Below are positions 14,695-22,167 of a DNA stretch of 25,617 nucleotides, one piece after another (within the stretch, counting starts at the first letter, position 1; each line of letters opens with the position of its first letter). Location: NCBI GenBank assembly GCA_016840385.1, contig JAEOSL010000045.1:1-25617 (forward strand). The letters run 5' to 3'. The stretch comes from Candidatus Thorarchaeota archaeon. Its GTDB lineage: Archaea; Asgardarchaeota; Thorarchaeia; Thorarchaeales; Thorarchaeaceae. The translations under genes were made by a program, and so were the position numbers. A model generated the notes under the pieces. That model was not told the DNA's origin and did not search any database. It saw only the letters and a program-made list of their open reading frames with translations.

Positions 14695-14741
14695 TGCAAT
14701 ATTAGATGCGAAGCTCCTTCAATATGTACTTGATGCTCGGT

Positions 14742-15521
14742 CTACTCTATAATGACCACTTGATCGACAAATAGTTCGTAATCTTCATCCTCATCGAGAT
14801 TTCGAATCAGGACTTTTTCAACTTCATACTCACCACGGATCTCAAGAAGTCTGGACTCATAGAGTATCTTGACCTTGGATTCTTTCAGCTGCTCTTCCAA
14901 CGTCTCAGTTGTTACTACTGATTTCTCGGGGGTAAGTAGAATTATTCGGTCACTAACTTCAGTAAGTTCGATAGCCTGTTGGACTGATTCATCTCCAGAA
15001 TGCAGTATTAGGGTTCTCTGGTCCTCGAATTCATTGACATCATCAACAACAAACCAAACCCCTTTGTTGAGGAATTCATCCTGACCTATTACACAACCAG
15101 GATCTTCTTCTTTCTTAGAATCCTCTTCTGGAATAACTTCACCTTTACCTTTTCTGTAATTGACAATTGCTTCGTGAAGTGCATCTGCTGCTAAGTTTGA
15201 ACAATGCATCTTGACTGGTGGCAACCCATCCAGTTCCTCTGCGACATCATCTCGGGTCATTGCCATTGCCTCATCTAGGGTCATTCCAACTACCATCTCA
15301 GTGGTCATACTTGTGGTTGCGATAGCTGAACCACAACCAAAAGTTCGGAACTTTGCCTCAGTGATCTTATCTCCATCAACTCTGATGAAGACCTCCATGA
15401 TATCTCCGCAGGTTGGGTTTCCAACCTTTCCTACGACAACATCATCTCCTTCTAGTGTTCCTACATTTCGCGGATTGCGAAAGTGGTCCAGAACTTTCTC
15501 GCTATATTTTGTAGACTTCAT
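14742..15521 (-). CDS. iscU: IscU-type Fe-S scaffold fused to a thioredoxin-reductase-like domain
   Basis: 259 residues. Residues 1-125 are a complete IscU/NifU-N scaffold: LDHFRNPRNVG, NPTCGD (Cys38, Asp40), FGCGSAIA (Cys63) and K-M-H-C (Lys104, Cys107), all the cluster-assembly ligands. After an acidic linker containing one extra Cys (Cys143), residues ~168-259 resemble the NADPH-binding subdomain of thioredoxin reductase: HSGDESVQQAIELTE (for GGGDSAVEEALFLTK), then LEEQLKESKVKILYESRLLEI and YELFVDQVVII. The first Gly of the dinucleotide motif and the HRR Arg residues that hold the NADPH 2'-phosphate are lost (TPEK here), so it may not bind NADPH. It is last of three in an operon, 14 bases after iscS. 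Normal IscU is ~125-150 residues, so the C-terminal half is an added module. Confidence 0.85.
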   Translation of the reverse strand: MKSTKYSEKVLDHFRNPRNVGTLEGDDVVVGKVGNPTCGDIMEVFIRVDGDKITEAKFRTFGCGSAIATTSMTTEMVVGMTLDEAMAMTRDDVAEELDGLPPVKMHCSNLAADALHEAIVNYRKGKGEVIPEEDSKKEEDPGCVIGQDEFLNKGVWFVVDDVNEFEDQRTLILHSGDESVQQAIELTEVSDRIILLTPEKSVVTTETLEEQLKESKVKILYESRLLEIRGEYEVEKVLIRNLDEDEDYELFVDQVVIIE

Positions 15522-15535
15522 CTTTTCTACATCCT

Positions 15536-16696
15536 TTATGTTTGGTAAATTGGTGATAGATCTCGCAGCCTTGTAACCACTTCGGGCACAGCATTGAGAA
15601 CATTATCTATGTCTTGATCAATATTGAATCGTCCAGTTGTAATCTGTAGAGACCCGTGAGCCTCTTCATGCATGAGCCCTGTAGCTATTAATGTATGTGA
15701 TGGTTCTAAAGTTTTGGAAGTACACGCTGAACCAGTAGAAATGGCTATTCCCTTATCCTTGAATGACAATAGAATTGACTCGCCCTCTATTCCGTCAAAC
15801 CTGACATGTGTGTTACTGGCAAGTCGCTCAGTAGGATGACCATTGAGATAACTATCAGGAATCTCTTCGAGAATCTGTTTTATCATTCGATCTCGATATC
15901 CCGTGAACCGCTTGATTTCTCCAGACATCTCCTTTTGCATAATCTCAGCAGCAATTTTCATTCCGACGATTCCTGGAATGTCTTCGCTTCCAGACCTGAG
16001 ACCTCGCTCTTGGCCACCGCCAATCATTATTGGATTGACTCTGTATTTCTTCCTCATATACAGTACACCAACACCTTTCGGTCCGTAAAGGTCGTTGGAT
16101 GATAATGCCATTAGATGTACTCCATCTCGCTTAACATCAATAGGAATAAGACCTTCAGCCGCTACGGCATCTGAATGAAATGCTATTCCTTTCTCTTCTG
16201 CTAGTTTTCCAATTTCCTGAATTGGTTGAACTGTACCTATCTCATTACTTGCATAACCTACTGAAATGAGAATAGTCTGGTCTGTGATCCTCCGCTCAAG
16301 TTTTCGCATATCTACTCGACCGAATTTATCCACTGGAACCTTTGATATTTCGAATCCTGAACGGTCCAAGTGTTTGGCAATATTATGAATAGAAATGTGT
16401 TCAATCTCAGACATTATGATATGATTGCCTTTCTTCTTGTTCTTCAATGCATAGCCAATTATTCCTAGGTTTATCGCTTCAGTTGCACCTGACGTGAAAA
16501 TAATCTCATCCTCATCTGCGTTGATGAATTCTGCAATTGATTTTCTACTTTCTTCAAGGGCGTCTGTTCCTATATCTCCAGTTGTATGGAGTGCAGAAGG
16601 ATTTCCGTACTTCTCTCCAAAATATGGTAGCATTCCTTCGATTACTCTAGAATCCACTGGTTTTGCACTCTGATTATCAAGATAGATTTCTTTCAT
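15536..16696 (-). CDS. iscS: IscS/NifS-like protein lacking the PLP lysine (probably not a cysteine desulfurase)
   Basis: 386 residues, full length for group I cysteine desulfurases. Present: LDNQSAKPV start, TSGATEAIN, His100 (IEH), Asn151 (ASNEIGT), Asp176 (HSDA), GGGQERGLRSGSE, and the mobile-loop catalytic Cys325 in STGSACTS. The motif that should read S-G-H-K-x-Y-G-P-K-G is S-S-N-D-L-Y-G-P-K-G: the PLP Schiff-base Lys is Asp202 and the preceding His is Asn201. I confirmed this in the codons (AAC GAC). The Gln that contacts the PLP ring is also changed (Ala179). From memory, Archaeoglobus fulgidus IscS has the same Lys-to-Asp change, shows no desulfurase activity, and contributes its loop Cys as a ligand to the cluster on IscU. 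The operon order tusA-iscS-iscU fits such a scaffold-partner role. Confidence 0.85.
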   Translation of the reverse strand: MKEIYLDNQSAKPVDSRVIEGMLPYFGEKYGNPSALHTTGDIGTDALEESRKSIAEFINADEDEIIFTSGATEAINLGIIGYALKNKKKGNHIIMSEIEHISIHNIAKHLDRSGFEISKVPVDKFGRVDMRKLERRITDQTILISVGYASNEIGTVQPIQEIGKLAEEKGIAFHSDAVAAEGLIPIDVKRDGVHLMALSSNDLYGPKGVGVLYMRKKYRVNPIMIGGGQERGLRSGSEDIPGIVGMKIAAEIMQKEMSGEIKRFTGYRDRMIKQILEEIPDSYLNGHPTERLASNTHVRFDGIEGESILLSFKDKGIAISTGSACTSKTLEPSHTLIATGLMHEEAHGSLQITTGRFNIDQDIDNVLNAVPEVVTRLRDLSPIYQT

Positions 16697-16728
16697 TATA
16701 CCCCTACCTCACACCACTTTGTTTTTAA

Positions 16729-16974
16729 TCAATTTTCTTTCCGTTTGATCAGTATTCTATTTGTTCCGTCAGGTAAGCGTTTCGCACTGATGAAGGTGTG
16801 ACCAGTTCTTTTTGCAAAGCGTTTGATGTCTTCCTCAGCTGCTGGATCATCAGCAAGGATTTCTAATACTTCACCTGGTCCGATACTCTCGATTGCTTGT
16901 TTTGCTTGAAATAGTGGTTGAGGACAATAAAGCCCTACACAATCCAAGCTTTCTACTGGTTGATGTTCACTCAT
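16729..16974 (-). CDS. tusA: TusA/SirA-family sulfur carrier protein
   Basis: 81 residues, the usual size. It has the diagnostic C-P-x-P motif (LYCPQPLFQAKQAIESI, Cys at ~17) preceded by a second Cys (LDCVG), and the VLEILADDPAAEEDIKRFAK segment typical of the two-layer fold. TusA proteins carry sulfur as a persulfide on the CPxP Cys. It is the first gene of the minus-strand operon, 32 bases before iscS. In bacteria TusA normally takes sulfur from IscS; here the IscS partner appears inactive, so the source of sulfur is unclear. ATG 16974 has a GGAG Shine-Dalgarno at 16988-16985. Confidence 0.9.
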   Translation of the reverse strand: MSEHQPVESLDCVGLYCPQPLFQAKQAIESIGPGEVLEILADDPAAEEDIKRFAKRTGHTFISAKRLPDGTNRILIKRKEN

Positions 16975-17010
16975 GGACAGGCATCTCCAATAAACTATTG
17001 TTAATTATTG

Positions 17011-17021
17011 GCTTATAACTT
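17011..17021 (-). promoter_or_regulatory. TATA box for the tusA-iscS-iscU operon
   Basis: The reverse strand reads AGTTATAAGC here, preceded by an A-rich BRE-like stretch (AATAAAG). The start of transcription would fall near 16988, giving a very short leader that begins at the Shine-Dalgarno. Confidence 0.45.
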
Positions 17022-17046
17022 TATTCATCGATTGAGCTAATATTCT

Positions 17047-17058
17047 ACTCTGTAGAGT
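17047..17058. promoter_or_regulatory. Palindrome ACTCT-GT-AGAGT between divergent operons
   Basis: Perfect 5-bp arms with a two-base centre lie just before a T-rich TATA-like TTTTTAAC (17062-17069) that would serve the alcohol dehydrogenase gene. This position suits an operator. The arms are short, so it is tentative. Confidence 0.3.
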
Positions 17059-17110
17059 GAATTTTTAACGAGGTTTATCAGAACCAAATGAAACCGTACT
17101 GAAGTTGAAG

Positions 17111-18226
17111 ATGATGGTCAAAAAGAGTCGGGCTGCTGTGGTCCCTGAACCCAGTGCAACTTTGCAAATTGAGGAGTACGAGATACCAGATCTAGCTCCT
17201 GGCGCCGCGCTACTAAAGGTGGCAAATGCGGGAGTCTGTGGCACTGATGTACATCTTTGGCATGGTCGATTAGCAGGGGTTCCATATCCCCTTATTCCTG
17301 GCCATGAAGTATGTGGCACTATCGAGGAAATTGGTCCCCGAACGGTCAAAGACTTGGATGGTAATGAGCTGAAGGTTGGAGATCGGGTAACGTTTCATGA
17401 CGTCTACGATACTTGTTTCAAGTGCTGGAATTGCCTGATTGCCAAAGCCCCAACTAAGTGTAAGAATAGGACCGTATACGGCATCACGATGGATTCAACA
17501 AAACACCCGTACCTTATCGGAGGGTACAGTGAGTACCTCTATCTCTCTCCTGGAACACACATCATCAAGATACCCGACCACGTCAGTTTTGATGGTGCAA
17601 GCGCTGCAGGATGTGCTATGCCTACAGCTGTTCATACCGTTTTACGTAGTCCTCTTACTTGGGGTGTGAATGTTGCAGTTCAAGGCGCTGGGCCTGTAGG
17701 CCTGATGATTGCTGTACTCGCGCTCATCAACGGTGCTTCAACTGTAACAATGATTGACCAGGCAAAGAATCGGCTAGAGATTGCAAAGAAGTTCGGTGTA
17801 ACTCATACACTCAATCTTGGAGAAACAACACTGGAGGAACGTAAGCAAGCACTCAAGGATATTGCGAGCGGTCCTGGTCCAGATATTATCTATGAAGCAA
17901 CTGGAAGTGCAAATGCGATTCCAGAGGGGATCGAGTTAGTCCGTGAAGGTGGTGCATACTCGATTTGTGGTCAATATACCGATAGTGGTACAATCGAGAT
18001 CAATCCTCACTTAATGAATCGCAAGCATCTCGATATCAAGACTGTTTGGGGTTCAGAAACCCTACATGTGTATCGTGGAGTCAAAACGATTGGTGAAAAT
18101 TATGACCGATTCCCATTCGAAGCTTTAGTCACTCACAAGTTCAGTCTAGATGATGCTCAAAAGGCACTCGAAACACAGGAGAGTTTTGCTTCACTAAAAG
18201 CAGTGATTCAACCACACGGTGAATAA
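17111..18226 (+). CDS. Zinc-dependent medium-chain alcohol dehydrogenase (MDR)
   Basis: 371 residues. Catalytic zinc ligands Cys43 (GVCGTD) and His65-Glu66 (PGHEVCG) are present. The structural-zinc loop has four Cys, Cys102, 105, 108 and 117, with the last gap one residue longer than usual. The Rossmann motif is GAGPVG (~193-198) in a VAVQGAGPVGLMIAVLALINGA segment, followed by an acidic Asp (MIDQ) that favours NAD over NADP. It oxidises an alcohol or polyol, or reduces the matching carbonyl; the substrate is unknown. Start: ATG 17111 or 17114; a TTG at 17105 is less likely. The M24 peptidase follows after 14 bases on the same strand and is likely co-transcribed. Confidence 0.9.
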   Translation: MMVKKSRAAVVPEPSATLQIEEYEIPDLAPGAALLKVANAGVCGTDVHLWHGRLAGVPYPLIPGHEVCGTIEEIGPRTVKDLDGNELKVGDRVTFHDVYDTCFKCWNCLIAKAPTKCKNRTVYGITMDSTKHPYLIGGYSEYLYLSPGTHIIKIPDHVSFDGASAAGCAMPTAVHTVLRSPLTWGVNVAVQGAGPVGLMIAVLALINGASTVTMIDQAKNRLEIAKKFGVTHTLNLGETTLEERKQALKDIASGPGPDIIYEATGSANAIPEGIELVREGGAYSICGQYTDSGTIEINPHLMNRKHLDIKTVWGSETLHVYRGVKTIGENYDRFPFEALVTHKFSLDDAQKALETQESFASLKAVIQPHGE

Positions 18227-18240
18227 ATGGAGGTTCAAAT

Positions 18241-19425
18241 ATGTCGTTCGATCTTGAAAAATCAAAATGTGAACAAGCTAGTGCTCTATTGAAGGAACTT
18301 GATATTGATGCCTGGTTAGTGTGGGTTCGAGAAACCTCACAGATATCCGACCCCGTCTTGGAATTAATTTACGGAGGGGATGTAGTCTGGCAATCTGCTT
18401 TTCTCTTCACACAGCAAGGTGAGAAACTAGTAATTGCTGGTAACTTCGATACTGATGGTATCAAGGCTCAAGGTATCTTCGACCTGGTTATTCCCTATAC
18501 ACAAGGAATCAAGGATGAATTGATTCGCCAGTTGGAGAAGAATGATCCCTCTAAGATTGCAATCAACTATAGTACCAACGATGTCGCAGCTGATGGTCTC
18601 ACATTGGGTATGCACATGATATTGAAAGATTATCTAAAAGAGACCCCCTATGTTGATCGTCTAATATCAGCTGAGCATCTTATTATGAAACTCCGCGGTC
18701 GCAAATCTGCTGAAGAGATTAAACGAGTAACGAAGGCGGTAGAAATCACTGAAGAGATATTCAAAGCTGCTGAAAGTTTCGTGAAACCTGGCATGACTGA
18801 GATTGAGATATACGATCTCTTCCATCGTGAAATGAACAAGCATGGTGTCACAAGTGCTTGGAATGATGATCACAATCCTGCAGTAGATGCTGGCCCAAAC
18901 AAACAATTCGGGCATGCTGGCCCAATTGAAAACAAGACCAAATCTGGTCATCTTCTGCATTTTGATTTTGGAGTTCGTTACAAAGGATATTGTTCAGACA
19001 TCCAACGGATGTTCTTCTTTGGTGAGGAAAAAGATATTCCCAAGCAAGTTCAAACCGCATTTGAAACAGTACGTGATGGGATAATTGCATCGTCAGAATT
19101 CATTCAACCAGGTGTACTGGGATATGAAGTGGATGCAGTTGCTCGTGATTTCGTTAAAGCTGCTGGATATGAGGAGTATCAACACGCTCTTGGACACCAG
19201 ATTGGAAGACATGCTCATGATGGTGGTGGTTTACTTGGTCCACAGTGGGAACGATATGGAGATACTGTGAAGCAACCAGTGGAAGTTGGTAATTTATTCA
19301 CACTCGAATTCTATGTTACTACAGAGGATTACGGTCAGATGAGTCTCGAAGAAGATATTGTGGTTACGAAGAACGGATGTGAATTTCTCTCACACCCACA
19401 AAGGAAACTTATCTGCATCAACTGA
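18241..19425 (+). CDS. M24-family metallopeptidase (Xaa-Pro aminopeptidase type)
   Basis: 394 residues: an N-terminal creatinase-like domain (~1-150) and a C-terminal pita-bread domain. The dinuclear metal ligands are in order: Asp in FDFGVRYKGYCSDIQRMFF (two Asp), His in ALGHQIGRHAHDGG, Glu in TLEFYVT and Glu in SLEEDIVVT. It removes N-terminal residues next to proline, or cleaves a related non-peptide bond, as in creatinase. The ...GHQIGRHAHDGG loop differs from the usual HGIG...HExP, so specificity may differ. ATG 18241 has a GGAGG Shine-Dalgarno at 18230-18234. The stop overlaps the stop of the convergent larE gene by eight bases. Pairing with an alcohol dehydrogenase suggests breakdown of a small amino-acid-like compound, but that is a guess. 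Confidence 0.9.
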   Translation: MSFDLEKSKCEQASALLKELDIDAWLVWVRETSQISDPVLELIYGGDVVWQSAFLFTQQGEKLVIAGNFDTDGIKAQGIFDLVIPYTQGIKDELIRQLEKNDPSKIAINYSTNDVAADGLTLGMHMILKDYLKETPYVDRLISAEHLIMKLRGRKSAEEIKRVTKAVEITEEIFKAAESFVKPGMTEIEIYDLFHREMNKHGVTSAWNDDHNPAVDAGPNKQFGHAGPIENKTKSGHLLHFDFGVRYKGYCSDIQRMFFFGEEKDIPKQVQTAFETVRDGIIASSEFIQPGVLGYEVDAVARDFVKAAGYEEYQHALGHQIGRHAHDGGGLLGPQWERYGDTVKQPVEVGNLFTLEFYVTTEDYGQMSLEEDIVVTKNGCEFLSHPQRKLICIN

Positions 19426-20233
19426 GATTGAGACCTTCATCCATTGCGCCAGTTCGATATCCCTTAAGGTCCAGTGTTACATGGGCAAAACCCGCATTAC
19501 TTGCTCGCTGTTCAAGCTCCTTCATCTTGGTTGTATCAAACATCTTGGGTAGCTCATTCACTCCAACTTCAATTCGAACCAGGTCTCCATGATATCTTGC
19601 GCGAACACATTCCACATTGAATATGGCTGTTACCGCCTTTTCTACAGATTCAACCATTTGCAATCGTTCATGGGTTAATTCTGTGCCATATGGGAATCTT
19701 GTTGCTAAACAAGCCCCTGATGGTTTCTCTGCAACTGAGAGCTCTTTACTACGGGCGTATTGACGTATCTCATCTTTCGTTATATCAACAACAAGGTAGG
19801 GTGATTGGACTCCAGATTCTTCTAGCGCCTTAGCTCCCGGTCGATAGCCTTCGGTTTCGCTTGCTGTCGTCCCTTCAACTACAATATCAAGACCAAGTTC
19901 TTCCGCAGTTTTCAACCAGCTATCAGCTAGAATTTGCTTGCATTTGAAACATCTATCAATCGGATTAGAAGCCAGAGATTTTTCACCAAGCCAATCGAAC
20001 ATCTTGATAATCAAATTCAGTCCCAATTCTTTGGCAATATCTTTTGCACCATCTGACTCACTTTCTGGAACTGTTGGACTGGAAACCAAAAGAAGTGTAG
20101 TTTCTGATGCCACTTCAGATACAATACTTGCTAAGACTGTACTATCTACTCCTCCACTGAAAGCAACTAGAATCTTCTTCCCAGTGAGGTCTTTCTTGAT
20201 TGCATCAAATTTTGCTAATGTGGAGTCTTTCAT
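19418..20233 (-). CDS. larE: ATP-dependent sacrificial sulfur transferase LarE
   Basis: 271 residues, normal for LarE. The PP-loop ATP-pyrophosphatase motif SGGVDST is at 26-32, RCFKCK (Cys95, Cys98) follows, and Cys175 in KPSGACLATRFPYG matches the conserved Cys (Cys176 in Lactobacillus plantarum) that donates its own sulfur. LarE adenylates pyridinium 3,5-biscarboxylate mononucleotide and adds sulfur to build the nickel-pincer cofactor of lactate racemase-type enzymes. It contains other Cys (e.g. Cys209), so a cluster-bearing, recyclable form cannot be excluded. There is no larB or larC in the window. No Shine-Dalgarno: a TATA box at 20271-20263 puts the transcript start almost at the ATG, so it is probably leaderless. 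Confidence 0.9.
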   Translation of the reverse strand: MKDSTLAKFDAIKKDLTGKKILVAFSGGVDSTVLASIVSEVASETTLLLVSSPTVPESESDGAKDIAKELGLNLIIKMFDWLGEKSLASNPIDRCFKCKQILADSWLKTAEELGLDIVVEGTTASETEGYRPGAKALEESGVQSPYLVVDITKDEIRQYARSKELSVAEKPSGACLATRFPYGTELTHERLQMVESVEKAVTAIFNVECVRARYHGDLVRIEVGVNELPKMFDTTKMKELEQRASNAGFAHVTLDLKGYRTGAMDEGLNLS

Positions 20234-20262
20234 GGCTTAATGCTTTCAGTAATTAGAATAGT

Positions 20263-20271
20263 ATTAAGCTT
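20263..20271 (-). promoter_or_regulatory. TATA box AAGCTTAAT for larE (leaderless)
   Basis: The core AAGCTTAAT on the minus strand lies about 33 bases before ATG 20233. The start of transcription would fall within a few bases of the ATG, in line with the absence of a Shine-Dalgarno. Confidence 0.5.
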
Positions 20272-20284
20272 TCAGAAGGGTCTC

Positions 20285-22135
20285 TTAGCTATTCATGTAT
20301 GGGTCTTCATCAACTTCATCAATCACGATGTCTGCATATCCGACATCCTTGAGGAGATGTTCGATTGATTCTGCACCGGTTATCCAAGTGATTCCCCAGG
20401 TGTTATCCTCACGGAGTCGTAATTCCACATCAGGGAGGTCTCCAAGTAGATTGTGATCCATCTCTATTGCATCTTGGTATGCACCTACTAAGGCTAGAAT
20501 GAAATGAGAGCCAGGAAGTTGATCAAGTAGTCCAACTGGAATTCCGTCACCCATCTTACCACCAGGCATGGTGAGAGGACGATTATCCTTGGTGTACCAA
20601 ACTTTGTCGGTGTTCTGTCTATAGAAGTTTGCAATCTCACCATCAGAATCACAGGTGATGTCTACGAGCCTAACGGTAGTTTCCGGATGAACATGCAAAT
20701 TGGAGATAGGTATTACTGGGAAGTGCTGTGCTACAAGAACATGGTCTGCGATGCTGTTGAAGATACTGAAATTCCCTACTGCGATATGCTCGGGATGCCA
20801 GAAGTTTCTGATCTGTTTATCTGTAGAGAAAGATTGGAGTCCTAAGGATGTGAGTTTCTCTCGTGTTGCCTTTTCAAGAATACCCACTATCATCTCTCTT
20901 TCAAAGATTGTACTAAGACCATCTAATGTCATTCCACCAAAGTGAGAATGAAACTCGTTCCAAACATCCACGAGTTCTCCAAGTGTAGTGATTTTGCCTA
21001 TCCTGTCAAGATATTCTTCTTCCTTAGCTAATGCAGTTTCAGACTTGTATTTTCCACCAGGTGCGGGAAACACTGATCTGACTTCAAGAGCTTCAACGAT
21101 CACGAGAGCTGCGTGAGCGGTTAGTCCACGTCCTGATTCAATCATTATGTTAGGAGCTGGATATTTGTCACCTTTGTCCTTGAGAAAATTCTTCACTCCT
21201 TGAACAAGATTCCTCGCATATTGATACATTAAATCTGCTGGATGCTTGCCAGTGTAATCAATAGCCAAACCTCCACCAAAATCGATGTTCTCCAATTTTG
21301 TTAGTCCCATATCTCGTAGTTCTGAATAAAGACTTGTGAGGAATTGACCAAATCTACTGAATGATTTGAGATCTGTTATCTGAGAACCTGCGTGACCAAG
21401 AATAGTACTGACAGATTCAGCAAATCCTGTCTGTGTGAGTAAATCTACAACATTGAAGAGATCGTGAATACTCAAACCGAATTTAGAATCTCTGCCCGTG
21501 GAATGAGACCAGTGTCCTTCTACATTGAGATACGGTTTGATTCTGAACACTAACTCCGTTTTCTTAGGATCGAATAGCTCAACAATCATTCTTGCTTCAT
21601 GAAGCGATTCGATTGATATTGCTACTCTAAATCCTTTTTCAACGGATTTGCGGATGAGTTTTAGATAATCTGGATCTTTGGCTCCATTGCAGACGATTCG
21701 TCGGTGTTTTTCCTTTTTAATCACTGCAGTGGTTAGAAGCAGTTCTGCTTTGGTTCCGGCCTCCAACCCATATTCAGAATCGGAACGAATTACAGAAGTT
21801 ACAAAATCACTTCTCTGGTTCACTTTCACAGGGTAGATACCGATGAACTCTCCACCGTACTCTTCCTCTTCAAACACTTTCTCAAATGTGGTTCTGAGTT
21901 TCTTAATCTGGTATGTGATGAGTTGTGGGATTCTAAGAGTGAATGATGAAACGTAGCCTGGAGACTTGCTATTTGCTGTCTTCATTTCTTGGATTATTTC
22001 TTTGATTGTGATCAGCTCATCTTGCAACTTAATACAAAGCTCACCATCTTCTGAAATATCCAAGAAGTGTAGGTCATTCCTACCAACTCCGAAGACGGTC
22101 TTTGCTTTGTCAATTGACCACATTTCATCTGTCAT
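20285..22135 (-). CDS. speA: Biosynthetic arginine decarboxylase (SpeA type, PLP)
   Basis: 616 residues, close to bacterial SpeA (~630-660). Motifs: WSIDKAKTVFGV start, PLP Lys104 in YPVKVNQ, LGHAGSQITD, NIDFGGGLAIDY (phosphate loop), IMIESGRGLTAHAALV, the catalytic Cys495 in DITCDSDG, and GAYQDAIEMDHNLLGDLP near the end. It decarboxylates arginine to agmatine, the first step of agmatine-route polyamine synthesis. Most archaea use pyruvoyl-type arginine decarboxylases instead, so a SpeA-type gene suggests acquisition from bacteria. ATG 22135 is fixed by an AGAGGA Shine-Dalgarno at 22148-22143. It follows the Cache-HAMP gene by 32 bases on the same strand, so it is probably the third cistron of the receptor operon. 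Confidence 0.9.
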   Translation of the reverse strand: MTDEMWSIDKAKTVFGVGRNDLHFLDISEDGELCIKLQDELITIKEIIQEMKTANSKSPGYVSSFTLRIPQLITYQIKKLRTTFEKVFEEEEYGGEFIGIYPVKVNQRSDFVTSVIRSDSEYGLEAGTKAELLLTTAVIKKEKHRRIVCNGAKDPDYLKLIRKSVEKGFRVAISIESLHEARMIVELFDPKKTELVFRIKPYLNVEGHWSHSTGRDSKFGLSIHDLFNVVDLLTQTGFAESVSTILGHAGSQITDLKSFSRFGQFLTSLYSELRDMGLTKLENIDFGGGLAIDYTGKHPADLMYQYARNLVQGVKNFLKDKGDKYPAPNIMIESGRGLTAHAALVIVEALEVRSVFPAPGGKYKSETALAKEEEYLDRIGKITTLGELVDVWNEFHSHFGGMTLDGLSTIFEREMIVGILEKATREKLTSLGLQSFSTDKQIRNFWHPEHIAVGNFSIFNSIADHVLVAQHFPVIPISNLHVHPETTVRLVDITCDSDGEIANFYRQNTDKVWYTKDNRPLTMPGGKMGDGIPVGLLDQLPGSHFILALVGAYQDAIEMDHNLLGDLPDVELRLREDNTWGITWITGAESIEHLLKDVGYADIVIDEVDEDPYMNS

Positions 22136-22167
22136 TATTTTTTCCTCTGATTGGTGAAGGGAGGATG

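Noticed and set aside
15536..16696. Annotation as a normal active cysteine desulfurase
   Set aside because: The PLP Schiff-base Lys is Asp and its His neighbour is Asn; activity should not be assumed.
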